64,000 nt of DNA from positions 1 through 64,000 of the forward strand of contig CAZACK010000002.1 in assembly GCA_964483455.1 (NCBI GenBank). The letters are read 5' to 3'. Position 1 is the stretch's first letter, and the number at the start of each line of letters is the position of its first letter. The stretch comes from CAYZJD01 sp964483455 (GTDB taxonomy: Bacteria; Acidobacteriota; Terriglobia; Bryobacterales; Bryobacteraceae). The notes under the pieces were generated by a model that was given only the letters and a program-made list of their open reading frames with translations, was not told the origin of the DNA and made no database searches. Positions 1-11,303 of this stretch are shown here, piece by piece. Position numbers and translations under genes: made by a program.

Positions 1-308
1 GCGCGGCTGCCGTAGTAGAACGGCATCATGAACACGCCGACGAAGATCATCGCCGGGATCGCCCCCACCCAGTAGAAGTGGGACGTCATGATGCCGTACT
101 TGGCGCCCGAGGCGCACATGCCGATGAGCTCCTGCGCGCCGAGGTTGGTGGCGACGAAGGCCAGGCTGGTGATCCACAGCGGGACGGAATGCGAGGAGGT
201 CAGGAAGTCCGAACTCGTGGAGACCCGCCGGTGCAGCAGCCATCCGATCCCGATGACAAAGGCGAAATAAACAAGAAGGATGAGGTAGTCGGCAAGAGTG
301 AGGGTCAA
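1..308 (-). CDS. Sodium:solute symporter (SSS family), N-terminal part
   Basis: Read on the minus strand, this frame gives the first ~102 residues of an SSS-family Na+/solute symporter and runs off the window edge. It opens with a first transmembrane helix (ADYLILLVYFAFVIGIGW), then the family's loop STSSDFLTSSHSVPLWITS and a second helix region with FVATNLGAQELIGMCASGAKYG. The best start is the TTG at 306-308: a GAGGTGG Shine-Dalgarno lies at 312-318, and no ATG or GTG is placed better in frame. The transported solute cannot be told from this part; sugars or organic acids are usual. It diverges from the methyltransferase-like gene at 394. A second, complete SSS symporter lies at 11301-13082. 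Confidence 0.85.
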   Translation of the reverse strand, partial: MTLTLADYLILLVYFAFVIGIGWLLHRRVSTSSDFLTSSHSVPLWITSLAFVATNLGAQELIGMCASGAKYGIMTSHFYWVGAIPAMIFVGVFMMPFYYGSR

Positions 309-393
309 ACGCCACCTCGCAGTCTGATTTGGAACCGTTTAGTCTATCATGAAGAACCCGCTCGGCTGAGGCGGATCCTCGCCAGACGGTAAG

Positions 394-1743
394 ATGGTTC
401 GCAGTGAAACCGTGCTGCGGCGTCGATTCCTGACAACGATCCTATCCCGGGCAGCGCCCGGCGCCACGGGCAAGCGCTATCTGACGCTCGCCCAAGCGCG
501 ACCCGTGCTGGCGGCGCTGGAGGGCTCGCTGCCGGCGGAATTGCGTAACGCGGGCGAACGCGCCTGGACAGCTTGGGTGGCCGCGGCCGACCGGCGCATC
601 CGCAACCGCGTCAGCCAGGGAATTGACGACGCGGTCGTGAACCTGCTGCTGTATGGCGTCAGCTTCACCAGCCGGCCACCGCTCAACTCGCCGGGGCTTT
701 CACAGGCCTCCGACGAAGCGGTGGCGCGGAACATCCAGGCTCGATTCGAGGATTTCCTGCGGGCGCTGGCCGCTCCTGCCGGCGAGGAACGGCTGCTGCT
801 GGCGGGCAAGCACGTCCGCGCGCGGGCCCGCGACCCCAGGCGGTACCTGCTCGAGAACCTGACCCGCGTCCGCGCCGAACAGGAAGCCTATGCCGCTCGC
901 ATCGCCTCCGCGCAAGGGCGCGGAAGCGCCACCATGGAGTTCGCCGAGCGGTCGAGACTGTATCGGGACCGGGGCCTGTCCTGGGACACCTCGCTGGCGC
1001 CGAACCACGGCATCGAGGAGTCGCTTCGGGCGCTGTGGGAACAAGGAAGGATCGCCCCGGGGAGCATCCGCACGCTGGCGATCGTCGGCCCAGGCCTGGA
1101 TTTCGCCGACAAGCAGTCCGGCTGGGACTTCTATCCTGTCCAAAGCATCCAGCCGTTTGCGCTTCTGGACTCGTTGTTCCGGCTGGGCCTGGCTGGTCCC
1201 GGCATCGAGCTCACGACCTTCGACGTGAACCCGCAGGTCACCGCACACCTCGCCGGTGCCAGACGGCGGGCCGCCGGCGGCTACCGGCTGCACCTGCCGA
1301 TGGATCCGGCCGTGTCCTGGACGCCCGGACTGCTCGACTACTGGCGGCGCTTCGGGGACCGGATCGGCGCGCCGGCGTCTGCCCGAAGGCCGCCCCCCGC
1401 ACTGGGCAAGATGGACGTGCGCGCGGTCCAGCTACGCGCCGATGTGATGGCTCGCCTGAAGCCCTTGGACCTGAACATCGTGGTGGAAGCAGAAGACTCG
1501 CAGTTCGACCTGGTGGTGGCCACCAACGTCCTGCTCTACTTCGACACCTTGGAGCAGGCGCTGGCTGTCTCAAACATCGAGCACATGCTCCGGCCGGGCG
1601 GCGTCCTGCTCAGCAACAACGCCGTGCTCGAGATTCCCGGATCGGAGCTGCGCTCCATCGGCTATCGCACCGTCGTCTACTCGGACCGCTCCGACGACGG
1701 TGATCACATTGTCTGGTACCGGCGCGCGGCCATTCAGCCCTGA
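394..1743 (+). CDS. SAM-dependent methyltransferase-like protein (CheR-like C-terminal fold)
   Basis: A 449-residue protein. The C-terminal third resembles a class I/CheR-type SAM methyltransferase: FDLVVATNVLLYFDTLEQAL (about residues 370-390) is the post-motif region, followed by MLRPGGVLLSNNAVLEI. The N-terminal part has no family I recognise. A basic, hydrophobic start (LRRRFLTTILSRAAPG) could be a weak export signal, but no clear cleavage site is seen. No strong ribosome-binding site precedes the ATG at 394, so the start is moderately uncertain. It is convergent with the TonB receptor gene, with a terminator between them. The substrate is unknown. Confidence 0.6.
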   Translation: MVRSETVLRRRFLTTILSRAAPGATGKRYLTLAQARPVLAALEGSLPAELRNAGERAWTAWVAAADRRIRNRVSQGIDDAVVNLLLYGVSFTSRPPLNSPGLSQASDEAVARNIQARFEDFLRALAAPAGEERLLLAGKHVRARARDPRRYLLENLTRVRAEQEAYAARIASAQGRGSATMEFAERSRLYRDRGLSWDTSLAPNHGIEESLRALWEQGRIAPGSIRTLAIVGPGLDFADKQSGWDFYPVQSIQPFALLDSLFRLGLAGPGIELTTFDVNPQVTAHLAGARRRAAGGYRLHLPMDPAVSWTPGLLDYWRRFGDRIGAPASARRPPPALGKMDVRAVQLRADVMARLKPLDLNIVVEAEDSQFDLVVATNVLLYFDTLEQALAVSNIEHMLRPGGVLLSNNAVLEIPGSELRSIGYRTVVYSDRSDDGDHIVWYRRAAIQP

Positions 1744-1761
1744 CTCTGAGGGAACGGCAAC

Positions 1762-1787
1762 AAAAAAGGGGAGCCCGAAGGCTCCCC
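1762..1787 (-). terminator. Rho-independent terminator of the TonB receptor gene
   Basis: On the minus strand there is a perfect 8-bp stem (GGGGAGCC/GGCTCCCC) closed by a UUCG tetraloop and followed directly by six T residues. It lies 23 bases beyond the receptor's stop codon. In the plus direction the T-run becomes a 5' A-run, so it should not terminate the methyltransferase gene well. Confidence 0.9.
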
Positions 1788-1810
1788 TCTCAAGGATCTG
1801 CGGACCGGGC

Positions 1811-4800
1811 CTACCAGATCAGCTTCAAGGCAAGCTGAACGTTCCGGTTTTCCGTGGCGCCGCTGGGGTAAACGCCCCGCTGGGCCGCCAGAACGTCGGT
1901 GGCCCACAAGTCGGCGTCGCCACCGGTGTAGATCAGGTTGGAGTGGTTGAACCCGTTGTAGAACTCGAAACGCAACTGGGTCCGGAAAGTCTCGCCGAAC
2001 CGGTTCTCCTTGTACACCGCAAAGTCGATGTTCCACCGGCCCGGGGCGCGGAAGGCGTTGCGGCCGGTCATCGTCCCCGGCCACGGTCCGAACTCGGAGT
2101 TGCCGGTGATCGGGTTCACCCAGTCGTGGTCGATCGGCGCGCCGCTGAAGTCCATGTACTTGAAAGTGTTGGGGGTCTCCAGCGGCGGCGGGTTGCTCGA
2201 CCCTGTGAGAGAAACCGGGCCGGTGAACATCGCCCGAGCCGAAGCCCAGAACTGGGCGTTGGTCGTGTCGAACACAGAGAACGGCGACCCGGTGCGGGTC
2301 GTGAAAATCGGCGCAATAATCCATCCGTCGAGGATGTGCTTGGCCGCGCCCTTCGTGTTTCGGGCGAAGGGGACATTCCACCAGCCGGAGATGGCCCACC
2401 GGTGACGAATGTCAAAATCCGCGTTCCCTTTGTCCAATTCCGGGTTAAAGGGGTCGAGCAGGCCGAGATTGTAATTGTTGACCGACTCGCTGAAGGTCGA
2501 GCTCAGATTGTCGATCGCGTGCGACCAGGTGTAGTTGCTCACCAGGTTCAGCCCACTGTTGCCGATGTTGCGCATCTGCACGCGGAGATTCATCGCGTGG
2601 TAATCCGAAAAGCCTAGTTGCCCCCTCCGGTTGTTATTGGTGTACTGCGTGGTGCGCAGGCGGACGGTGCACGCACCCGGCTCGCAAGCATCGCCGAGGA
2701 ATACAGCGCCGGCCCCGGCCATGTTGACGTTCTCCAACGAGTACAGCTTCTCGCCTTTGGAGCCCGTGTAATCGAGCGACGCAAAAAAGTTCTGCGTGAC
2801 CTGCCGCTCCAGCGACGCGCTCCAGAAGTGCGCATATGCGGTCTTGATGTTGGCATCGACGTTGCGCAGGCTGACGCGCGGCAGGGCCTTGGAGCCGGTC
2901 GAGCCGGCAAGCGGCCCCGCAAGGTCGGTTGAAAGCGGGATGCTCGGGATATCCACGCCCGCGTCCAGCGCGATCACTGCATACGCCGGCGGGTTCTGGA
3001 TCACGTTGAACGTCACATTGCCGAAATTCCGCTCGTAGGCCAGGCCGTATCCTCCGCGGAGGCTGGTTCGGCCGTCGCCGCTGATGTCCCAGGCGAAGCC
3101 GACCCGCGGAGCCCAGTTGTTCCAATCCTTGCCCCACAGGCCGCCGATCGGGCTGTCCTTCGCGATCATCACCGAGCCGTTGCGGATCCGCTCCCAAATG
3201 TTGGCCCCGGTGCCGTCGTAATAGTTGGAATCGAGGCTGGGGTCCTCGTTGTGCTGGACGCCGAAGTACTCCCAGCGCAGACCCAGGTTGATGGTGAACC
3301 GGGGCGTGACCTTCCAAGCGTCCTGCCCGTAGAACGCAAACTCGTGGTAGCGGTTGCTTCGTCCGAAATCGGGCTGGCCCACGGGTAGAGTCACCGTGCA
3401 TTCCGGCGTGACCGTGGCTCCGCACGGATACTTGCCCTGCGGGTCGATGGCCGCCTGGAAGCGGAACACCTGGCCGAGGATGAAATTGTTCAGCCCGCGG
3501 CCGACGTTGGTGCCCAAGCCCTGCACCGGGTTCTGGTAGGCGCCGAACACCCGGTTGTCCCGCAGGTACACGTAGGAGCCGCCGAACCGGAGCTGGTGCG
3601 CTCCGCGGGTATGCGCGAAATCCTGGTACACCTGGAGGAAGTTCTGCGGCCCGCCGAACGGGATGCCGTTGCCGGGAGTGAACGGCAGATAGCCCGGCAT
3701 CGCCACATCGGTGCCGAGGATCCGGGTCCGGGTTGACGTGCTTCCAAGGTACAGCGTCGGGGTCTCCGGCCTCTCGCCCAACGGCTGCTGGTTGTTCAAC
3801 CGGTTGAAGACAACCTTGGACTGCATGTTAGTGGTCGGCGTAAACGACCGCACCAGGGAAACCAGGAAATTGTTGTTGACGTCGGTGTTGCCGGAGTCAT
3901 AGCCGGCGTACGGGCTGTCGGCGACGCTGCCGACCAGATCATTCTCGTTCTCTCGCGCGTAGCGGAAATACATCTGGGTCTTGTCGCTCACGTTCCAGTC
4001 TGCTCGCGCGACCAGCATGTAGGTGTTCTGGGGCGCGCCTCCGCCGGAATCGGACGGGTAGTTGTAGGAGACACGTTGAAACAACGGCATGTCCGCCGAT
4101 AGCGACTGGCAGGGACCCGGACTCGGGCACGGGTCGTATCCCTGCGCGATGAGATCATTGCGGGAGAAGGAACCCAGGTTGGTGAGCCCCTCGCGCAACT
4201 GGCCGAGTTCCGAGAAGTAAGCCTGGGTGTTTGACGCGGAGGCCGCGATCAGCTCCGGCGACGCAATGTAAACATTGCGCGTAGCCGCGCTGCGAACCCG
4301 GATCCACTCGGTGTTCTGGAAGAAGAACAGCTTGTTCTTCTTGATCGGCCCGCCGACGGAGTAGCCGAACTGGTTGCGCGTGAAGATCGGCTTGTCGATC
4401 CCGTTGGCGTTGTTGTCGAAGCTGTTGGAGACCAGCCGCGAAACCCGGTTGAATTCGTAGGCGCTGCCGTGGATGTCGTTCGTGCCGGACTTGGTCACAA
4501 CGTTCACCACGCCGCCGCTGGCCCGGCCGAACTCGGCGGTGAAGTTGCTGGTGAGAACGCTGAACTCCTGCACCGAGTCGAGCGGCACATTCTGGCCGAC
4601 GGCGGCGACGAACTCGTCATTGTTGGCCGAGCCGTCCAGCAGGATGTTGGTGGAGGCCGCGCGCTGGCCGTTGATCGCTACGCCGGCGCCTCGCCCGGTC
4701 GGGTCAGCCTCCGAGACGTTCCCGGCTGTAACCACGAAGTCGTACGGGTTCCGCGTCAGCGACGGCAGGTCGACGACGGCCTGGCTGCTGATCACGGTCT

Positions 4801-5134
4801 GGATCGTCTGTGTCTCCGTGTTGACGATGCTGGAGGCTTCGACGACTTCGACGACCGTTTCGGTGCGACCGACCTCAAGCCGGAAGTCGATTCCGATCCG
4901 GGCGCCCACCGCCAGCGTGGCCCGCTTCTCCATCCTGGAGAACCCTTGGGCCTCCACTGCAACGGTGTACTCGCCCGGCAGCAGGTTGGTGAGGTTGTAG
5001 TAGCCGTCAGCCGAGGTTTCCGTGGTACGGACGATCCGAGTCTGAACGGCGGTCGCTGTGACTTTGGCCCCAGGCACCACCGCGCCGGTTGGGTCCTGGA
5101 CTGTTCCCGTAATCTGGCCTGTTTCCACCTGCGC
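1811..5134 (-). CDS. TonB-dependent receptor, Oar-like, with carboxypeptidase-regulatory N-domain (5' end lost in gap)
   Basis: About 1,107 residues are visible. The first ~90 form a carboxypeptidase-regulatory-like domain (QITGTVQDPTGAVVPGAKVT, then a DGYYNLTNLLPGEYTV strand pattern). A TonB plug (around DGSANNDEFVAAVG and FTAEFGRASGGVVNVVTKSG) and a large barrel with FNRVSRLVSNSFDNN and WNNWAPRVGFAWD follow, ending in LKLIW. This is the Oar-type outer-membrane transporter family that is expanded in Acidobacteriota. The frame stays open into the N run at 5135, so the start codon and signal peptide are missing; residues before VETGQ are AQ. The cargo is unknown; glycans or siderophores are usual for the family. 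Its own terminator lies at 1762-1787. Confidence 0.9.
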   Translation of the reverse strand, partial: AQVETGQITGTVQDPTGAVVPGAKVTATAVQTRIVRTTETSADGYYNLTNLLPGEYTVAVEAQGFSRMEKRATLAVGARIGIDFRLEVGRTETVVEVVEASSIVNTETQTIQTVISSQAVVDLPSLTRNPYDFVVTAGNVSEADPTGRGAGVAINGQRAASTNILLDGSANNDEFVAAVGQNVPLDSVQEFSVLTSNFTAEFGRASGGVVNVVTKSGTNDIHGSAYEFNRVSRLVSNSFDNNANGIDKPIFTRNQFGYSVGGPIKKNKLFFFQNTEWIRVRSAATRNVYIASPELIAASASNTQAYFSELGQLREGLTNLGSFSRNDLIAQGYDPCPSPGPCQSLSADMPLFQRVSYNYPSDSGGGAPQNTYMLVARADWNVSDKTQMYFRYARENENDLVGSVADSPYAGYDSGNTDVNNNFLVSLVRSFTPTTNMQSKVVFNRLNNQQPLGERPETPTLYLGSTSTRTRILGTDVAMPGYLPFTPGNGIPFGGPQNFLQVYQDFAHTRGAHQLRFGGSYVYLRDNRVFGAYQNPVQGLGTNVGRGLNNFILGQVFRFQAAIDPQGKYPCGATVTPECTVTLPVGQPDFGRSNRYHEFAFYGQDAWKVTPRFTINLGLRWEYFGVQHNEDPSLDSNYYDGTGANIWERIRNGSVMIAKDSPIGGLWGKDWNNWAPRVGFAWDISGDGRTSLRGGYGLAYERNFGNVTFNVIQNPPAYAVIALDAGVDIPSIPLSTDLAGPLAGSTGSKALPRVSLRNVDANIKTAYAHFWSASLERQVTQNFFASLDYTGSKGEKLYSLENVNMAGAGAVFLGDACEPGACTVRLRTTQYTNNNRRGQLGFSDYHAMNLRVQMRNIGNSGLNLVSNYTWSHAIDNLSSTFSESVNNYNLGLLDPFNPELDKGNADFDIRHRWAISGWWNVPFARNTKGAAKHILDGWIIAPIFTTRTGSPFSVFDTTNAQFWASARAMFTGPVSLTGSSNPPPLETPNTFKYMDFSGAPIDHDWVNPITGNSEFGPWPGTMTGRNAFRAPGRWNIDFAVYKENRFGETFRTQLRFEFYNGFNHSNLIYTGGDADLWATDVLAAQRGVYPSGATENRNVQLALKLIW

Positions 5135-5234
5135 NNNNNNNNNNNNNNNNNNNNNNNNNNNNNNNNNNNNNNNNNNNNNNNNNNNNNNNNNNNNNNNNNN
5201 NNNNNNNNNNNNNNNNNNNNNNNNNNNNNNNNNN
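5135..5234. other. Assembly gap of 100 N
   Basis: Exactly 100 undetermined bases, the conventional scaffold-gap filler, so the true length is unknown. It removes the signal peptide and promoter of the minus-strand TonB receptor. Confidence 0.99.
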
Positions 5235-5448
5235 CTTTATCTTTCTACGAATTACGCCCACGATGCACTTGTAAACTATTGTTTCTAATAGGTGACCCGG
5301 GCGGCGACTCCGGGATCTGGAAACAAAAGTAACGCCTCGGATGCCCCCAGCCCCCCCCGAAGGTGGGTGGTTGTGTTGACGCACATCCCGACCTCAGGCC
5401 GCAACACCGGCCGGCAGGGGAAAATCTTCGACCATGGATTCTTGGCTA

Positions 5449-5480
5449 TTGCCTTTCCCTCCTCCCGGCTCTCTTATAAT
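5449..5480 (+). promoter_or_regulatory. Possible promoter of the NtrY/NtrX-like operon
   Basis: A perfect TATAAT lies at 5475-5480, 21 bases before the chosen ATG at 5502. The best -35-like hexamer, TTGCCT at 5449-5454, is 20 bp upstream, longer than the optimal 17. An AAGG at 5487-5490 could serve as the ribosome-binding site. This is a sigma-70-type guess from the -10 box. The rest of 5235-5501 (including a C-run near 5350) shows nothing recognisable. Confidence 0.35.
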
Positions 5481-5501
5481 CGAAACAAGGTCCCCTCGAG
5501 C

Positions 5502-7330
5502 ATGAAATCGCGTCTCGTCTACGGTGTCGGCGTCGTCCTGCTGGCGCTTCTGGTGGCCCTGATCATCTGGCAGGGATCGTTCACTTTCGGCAACTACGGC
5601 CCGGCCACGCCCGCTCAGACAGAGCTGTACTGGGCCCTTTCCACGCTCGTCTTCCTGCTCACCGTCACCCTCGCTTTCATGCTGTTCCGGACCGGGGTCA
5701 AGTTGTACATCGAGCGCCGGACGAACACGGAAGGCTCGCGCATCCGCACGAGGCTCGTGGTCGGGGCGCTGACCCTCAGCTTCCTTCCGGTATTCTTCCT
5801 GGTGATCTGGAGCGTCTACGTCCTCAACCGGAACCTCGACAAGTGGTTCAGCCGCCCGTCGGAGGGAATCAAGGCGAACCTGGTCGAAGCCCGGCGCGCG
5901 CTCCGGGAAGAAATGTCGCCCAAGGACAGGGCGGACGCGCTGGCGGCCGCCGGGCGGGAGTTCGACCGCTACCTCCGCGAATACGACCAGCTCGCGCTCG
6001 ACCGCAAGAGCGCGCGGAACTTCTACCTGCTGCTGCTGGCGCTCATCACGCTGTTCGTCCTGTTCGTGACCACCTGGATCGCCCTGTTTCTGGCCCGGCA
6101 GATCAGTGTGCCGATCTCGGCGTTGCTGGCGGCCTCCGAGGAGGTCCGCCGGGGCAACCTCGGTCATCGGATTCAGTCGCAAGCCATCGATGAGCTGGCG
6201 ACCCTGGTGCGCGCCTTCAACGACATGACCCAAGCGCTGGAAGCCAACAGCCGGGAGCTCGAGCGCCGCCGCCGCTTTACCGAGGCGGTGCTGGAAAGCA
6301 TCCCGACGGGCGTGTTGTCGCTTGCCCCGGACGGCGGAATCCTGCTCAGCAACGGCGCGCTGAAGCAGATGTTCGGCGAGGAGCGGGTCGCGCGGGCCGA
6401 GCGGATCGAGGAGCTTTTCACCCGCGACGAGGCGGCCGACATCAAGCACCTCATGAAGCGCGCCCGGCGCATCGGGGTCGCCGCGACACAGGTGGAATCG
6501 GCCAACGGCGGCCAAACCAGGCACCTTGCCGTGACCGTCGCCGCGCTGGAGACGAAACTCACCTCCGGGTTCGTGGTGGTGCTGGAAGACACCAGCGAGC
6601 TGCTCCGCGCACAGAAAGTCGCCGCCTGGCACGATGTCGCCCGCCGGCTGGCCCATGAAATCAGGAACCCGTTGACGCCCATTACGCTTTCCGCCGAGCG
6701 CATGAACCGCCAGATCGAACGCGTCTCTGTTCCTCCCGAGGTCTCCCGGATCGTGCAGGAGTGTACCACGACCATCGTCCAGGAGGTGGAGTCGCTCAAG
6801 ACGTTGCTCAATGAATTCTCGCAGTTCGCCCGATTCCCGGCGGCCCAGCCCGTTCCGTCGGACCTCAACGAGGTCGTAGAGCTTGGCCTTGGCGTATTCA
6901 AGGGCCGCCTCGACGGCATCCACCTTCGCATGGACCTTGCCCCGGATCTCCCGCCGGTGAACATCGACCGCGAGCAGTTCAAGCGGGTGATCGTGAACCT
7001 GGTGGACAACGCCGCCGAGGCGATGCGCGATTCGCACCAGAAGCTGCTGTACGTAGCGACACACGCCGCCTCCCCGGACACGGTGGATCTGGTCATCGCG
7101 GACACCGGCTGCGGCATCTCTCCCCAGGACAAGGAACGGCTCTTCCTGCCGTATTTCTCGACCAAAGGGAGAGGCACCGGCCTGGGGCTGGCCATCGTCA
7201 GCCATATCCTCGCCGATCACAACGCCCAGGTGCGGGTGGAGGACAACCTGCCCGCCGGGGCGCGGTTTATCGTGGAGATCCCGGTGGTGACGAGCGCCGA
7301 GGCTGAGGCCAGGATCGAGGAGGCCAAGGC

Positions 7331-7334
<4 letters not shown>
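5502..7334 (+). CDS. NtrY-like sensor histidine kinase
   Basis: With the start at 5502 (MKSRLVYGVG) the protein has 610 residues; the open frame extends upstream to 5292 but those residues do not look like protein. It carries three N-terminal membrane helices, an extracytoplasmic stretch, a fourth helix ending in FLARQISVPISALL and a HAMP linker. A PAS-like segment (LESIPTGVLSLAPDGGIL) follows. The HisKA H-box is DVARRLAHEIRNPLTP with phosphoacceptor His near residue 385. The ATPase has N-box NLVDNAAEAM and G-boxes DTGCGIS and GRGTGLGLA. The H-box and membrane layout are those of NtrY kinases. It overlaps its response regulator by GTGA, so the two are translationally coupled. The signal is unknown; nitrogen or redox state is typical of NtrY. 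Confidence 0.88.
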
Positions 7335-8680
<1,346 letters not shown>

Positions 8681-8765
8681 CAGGCTACGCAACCCCCAAT
8701 TTCGGGGAAGCCGCCGGTGCGCTTTTGAGCGCGAAGCCACCCGCCCTCCGCATTACAATGTCCGG

Positions 8766-9989
8766 ATGGACTCATTCACCCGCAGAGACTTCGTCCGCGC
8801 GGCGACAGCGGCTTCGCTGCTGACGGCGCGCGGCTACTCCCAGGTCGTGGGGGCCGGCGAGCGCGTCCGGATCGGCGTCATCGGATGCGGCGGCATGGCC
8901 AATTACCACATGAACACGCTCGTCAAGATGCGGGAGGCCGACAACATCGACATCCTCGCCGTCTGCGACATCTACCGGAAGCGCCTGGACGAGGCCGTCA
9001 AGCTCACCGGCGGCACTCCGTACCAGGACTACCGGAAGCTGCTCGAGAACAAGGACGTCGATTACGTGCTGATCGCCACGCCGGAGCACTGGCACGCCCG
9101 GATGACCATCGATGCCGCCGCCGCCGGCAAGCACATCTATTGCGAGAAGCCGATGACGCGCACGGCGGAGGAGGCCAAGAAGGTCGTCGCCGCCGTTCAG
9201 CGCGCCCGCATCAAGATGCAGGTCGGCGTGCAGGGCATGTCGGACGATTCCTACGAGACGGCGGCGAAGTACGTGAAGGAAGGCGCGCTCGGCGACGTGG
9301 TGATCGCCCAGATCGACTACTCGCGCAACCACCGGGATGACTTCATGACCGACAAGATCGACACCGACGCCAAGCCGGGGGTGAACCTCGATTGGGACGC
9401 CTGGCTCGGGCCGGCGCGCAAGCGCCCCTGGGACCCGGAGCGGTACTTCCACTGGCGCCGCTATTTTGACTATTCCACCGGCATCGCCAGCGACCTGTTC
9501 GTTCACCGCGTAACGCGCATCCTCAAGGCGCTCGGTCTGACCTTCCCGGAGCGGGCGGCAGGCTGCGGCGGCAAGTGGCACTTCCGCAATAGCCCGGCCG
9601 AGGTCCCCGACACGTTCAACGTCATGATCGACTACCCCGGCGGCCCGACTGTGATTCTGGTTTCGTCGATGGCCAACGACACTCCGGTCGAGCACGTGCT
9701 GCGCGGCAATAGGGCGACCCTTACGTTCACCCAGACCGGGTTCACCATCCGCCCGCAGCGCCTCTTCTCCCGCGACGCGAAGGAGATCGCGCACAAGAAG
9801 ACCGGCGGCGAGAGCATCGAGCTCCATCACCGCAACCTGATCCGCGCCATCCGCGCGAACGAACCGCTCAAGTGCGACTGCATGCTCGGCTACTACGGGG
9901 TCGTCGCCGTGGACATGGGAGTGCGTGCCTGGCGGCAAGGCCGTTACATGGCCTGGGACAAGGCGAAGGAGAAGATCGTCAGGGCATAA
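8766..9989 (+). CDS. Gfo/Idh/MocA-family oxidoreductase, Tat-exported
   Basis: 407 residues from the ATG at 8766. The N-terminus MDSFTRRDFVRAATAASLL is a Tat-type twin-arginine leader. A Rossmann fold follows (RIGVIGCGGMANYH), then TPEHWHARMTIDAAAAGKH and the family's EKPMTRT motif, whose Lys contacts substrate. The C-terminal beta-sheet domain includes DTFNVMIDYPGG. The family oxidises or reduces sugar hydroxyls with NAD(P), and the Tat-leader members are common in polysaccharide-degrading Acidobacteriota and Planctomycetota. It lies 3 bp before the amidohydrolase gene, so the two are probably co-transcribed. The substrate is unknown. Confidence 0.88.
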   Translation: MDSFTRRDFVRAATAASLLTARGYSQVVGAGERVRIGVIGCGGMANYHMNTLVKMREADNIDILAVCDIYRKRLDEAVKLTGGTPYQDYRKLLENKDVDYVLIATPEHWHARMTIDAAAAGKHIYCEKPMTRTAEEAKKVVAAVQRARIKMQVGVQGMSDDSYETAAKYVKEGALGDVVIAQIDYSRNHRDDFMTDKIDTDAKPGVNLDWDAWLGPARKRPWDPERYFHWRRYFDYSTGIASDLFVHRVTRILKALGLTFPERAAGCGGKWHFRNSPAEVPDTFNVMIDYPGGPTVILVSSMANDTPVEHVLRGNRATLTFTQTGFTIRPQRLFSRDAKEIAHKKTGGESIELHHRNLIRAIRANEPLKCDCMLGYYGVVAVDMGVRAWRQGRYMAWDKAKEKIVRA

Positions 9990-9992
9990 CTT

Positions 9993-11264
9993 ATGAAACT
10001 AACTTCGCGACTACTGTGTATCCTCGCGCTCGCCGGAGCGGCCGGCGCGCAGCAGTACGACCTGCTCCTCCGGGGCGGCCACGTCATCGACCCGAAGAAC
10101 AACATCGATTCCGTCATGGATGTGGCCGTGCGCGACGGCAAGGTGGAAGCGGTTGCGCCGGCTATCGACGCGTCTCGCGCCAGGCAGACGATCGATGTGC
10201 GCGGCCTGTACGTCACGCCCGGCCTCGTGGATATTCACGTTCACGTCTTCCATTCCGGCGGGGTCGTCGAAGCCTGGGCCGGCGACAACAGCATTCAGCC
10301 CGATGCGTTCAGCTTCCGCACCGGCGTCACCACCATGGTGGACGCCGGCAGCGCAGGCTGGCGCAACTTCGAGTTCCTCCGCACCACGGTGATCGACCGC
10401 GCCAAAACCCGCGTGCTGGCGCTGATCAATATCGCCGGCCTCGGCATGATCACTGATGCCGTCGAGCAGGCCGACTTCAACCCGGACGAGGTCGCGCGCC
10501 TGGCCAAAAAGCATCGCGACGTCGTCGTCGGAGTGAAGTCGGCCCACTACCAGTTGCCGGACTGGAAGTCGGTGGACCAGGCCGTCGCCGCTGGCCGCGC
10601 CGCCGGCATCCCGATCATGGTGGACTTCGGCTACTTCCTGCCCCAGCGCCCGTACTGGCAACTGGTAACCGAGCACCTCCGCTCCGGTGACATCACTACG
10701 CACTGCTTTCGCGCGCCGGCGCCATGGGTGGACGAGAAGGGCAAGCTGTACGAGTATTTCCACAAAGCCCGCGCCCGAGGCGTGAAGTTCGATGTCGGAC
10801 ACGGCGGCGGCAGCTTCGTCTTCCGCAATGCGGTTCCGGCAGTCGCCCAAGGCTTTTACCCCGACTCGATCTCCACGGATCTTCACAGCGGCAGCATGAA
10901 CGCCGGCATGCAGGACATGCCGACCACCATGTCCAAGTTTCTCGCCATGGGCATGCCGCTGCGGGAAGTCATCCTGCGCTCCACCTGGAATCCGGCCCAA
11001 ATCGTCCAGCGCACCGAACTCGGCCACCTGACCGCCGGTGCGGTCGCGGACATCGCCGTCTGGAAGCTGATGGAAGGCGATTTCGGATTCGCCGACGCAA
11101 GCGGCGGCAAGTTCTCCGGCAAGCAGCGGCTGTTCTGCGAGATGACGCTGCGCGACGGCAAGGTCGCCTGGGACTGGAATTCACGCGCGGCCGATGATTA
11201 CCGCAAGCTCGGCCCAGCCTACGGCGTCCGCGAGGGTATTGACCACATGGTTCGGCCTAAATAG
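9993..11264 (+). CDS. Secreted amidohydrolase/deacetylase-family metallohydrolase
   Basis: 423 residues with a Sec signal peptide (MKLTSRLLCILALAGAAGAQ). Early in the fold is the composite-domain motif LLLRGGHVIDPKN, then GLVDIHVHVF with metal-binding His82 and His84. Further candidate ligands lie in VGVKSAHY (possible carboxylated lysine), DVGHGGGSF and STDLHSGSMN. The closing segment TAGAVADIAVWKL is typical of amidohydrolases. The family includes N-acyl-D-amino acid and dihydroorotase-like deacetylases; the exact substrate cannot be read. It sits between the oxidoreductase and the solute symporter, which suggests uptake and hydrolysis of one compound class. Confidence 0.82.
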   Translation: MKLTSRLLCILALAGAAGAQQYDLLLRGGHVIDPKNNIDSVMDVAVRDGKVEAVAPAIDASRARQTIDVRGLYVTPGLVDIHVHVFHSGGVVEAWAGDNSIQPDAFSFRTGVTTMVDAGSAGWRNFEFLRTTVIDRAKTRVLALINIAGLGMITDAVEQADFNPDEVARLAKKHRDVVVGVKSAHYQLPDWKSVDQAVAAGRAAGIPIMVDFGYFLPQRPYWQLVTEHLRSGDITTHCFRAPAPWVDEKGKLYEYFHKARARGVKFDVGHGGGSFVFRNAVPAVAQGFYPDSISTDLHSGSMNAGMQDMPTTMSKFLAMGMPLREVILRSTWNPAQIVQRTELGHLTAGAVADIAVWKLMEGDFGFADASGGKFSGKQRLFCEMTLRDGKVAWDWNSRAADDYRKLGPAYGVREGIDHMVRPK

Positions 11265-11271
11265 CCGAACA

Positions 11272-11303
11272 CGGTTGGTCGGTTATTCGGTTGGTCGGTG
11301 ATG
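11272..11303. repeat. Period-8 tandem repeat (CGGTTGGT)
   Basis: Four consecutive octamers, CGGTTGGT, CGGTTATT, CGGTTGGT and CGGTGATG, fill the space between the amidohydrolase stop and the symporter; the symporter ATG (11301) lies in the last unit. A sister array with the same period is at 27898-27921. Confidence 0.6.
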
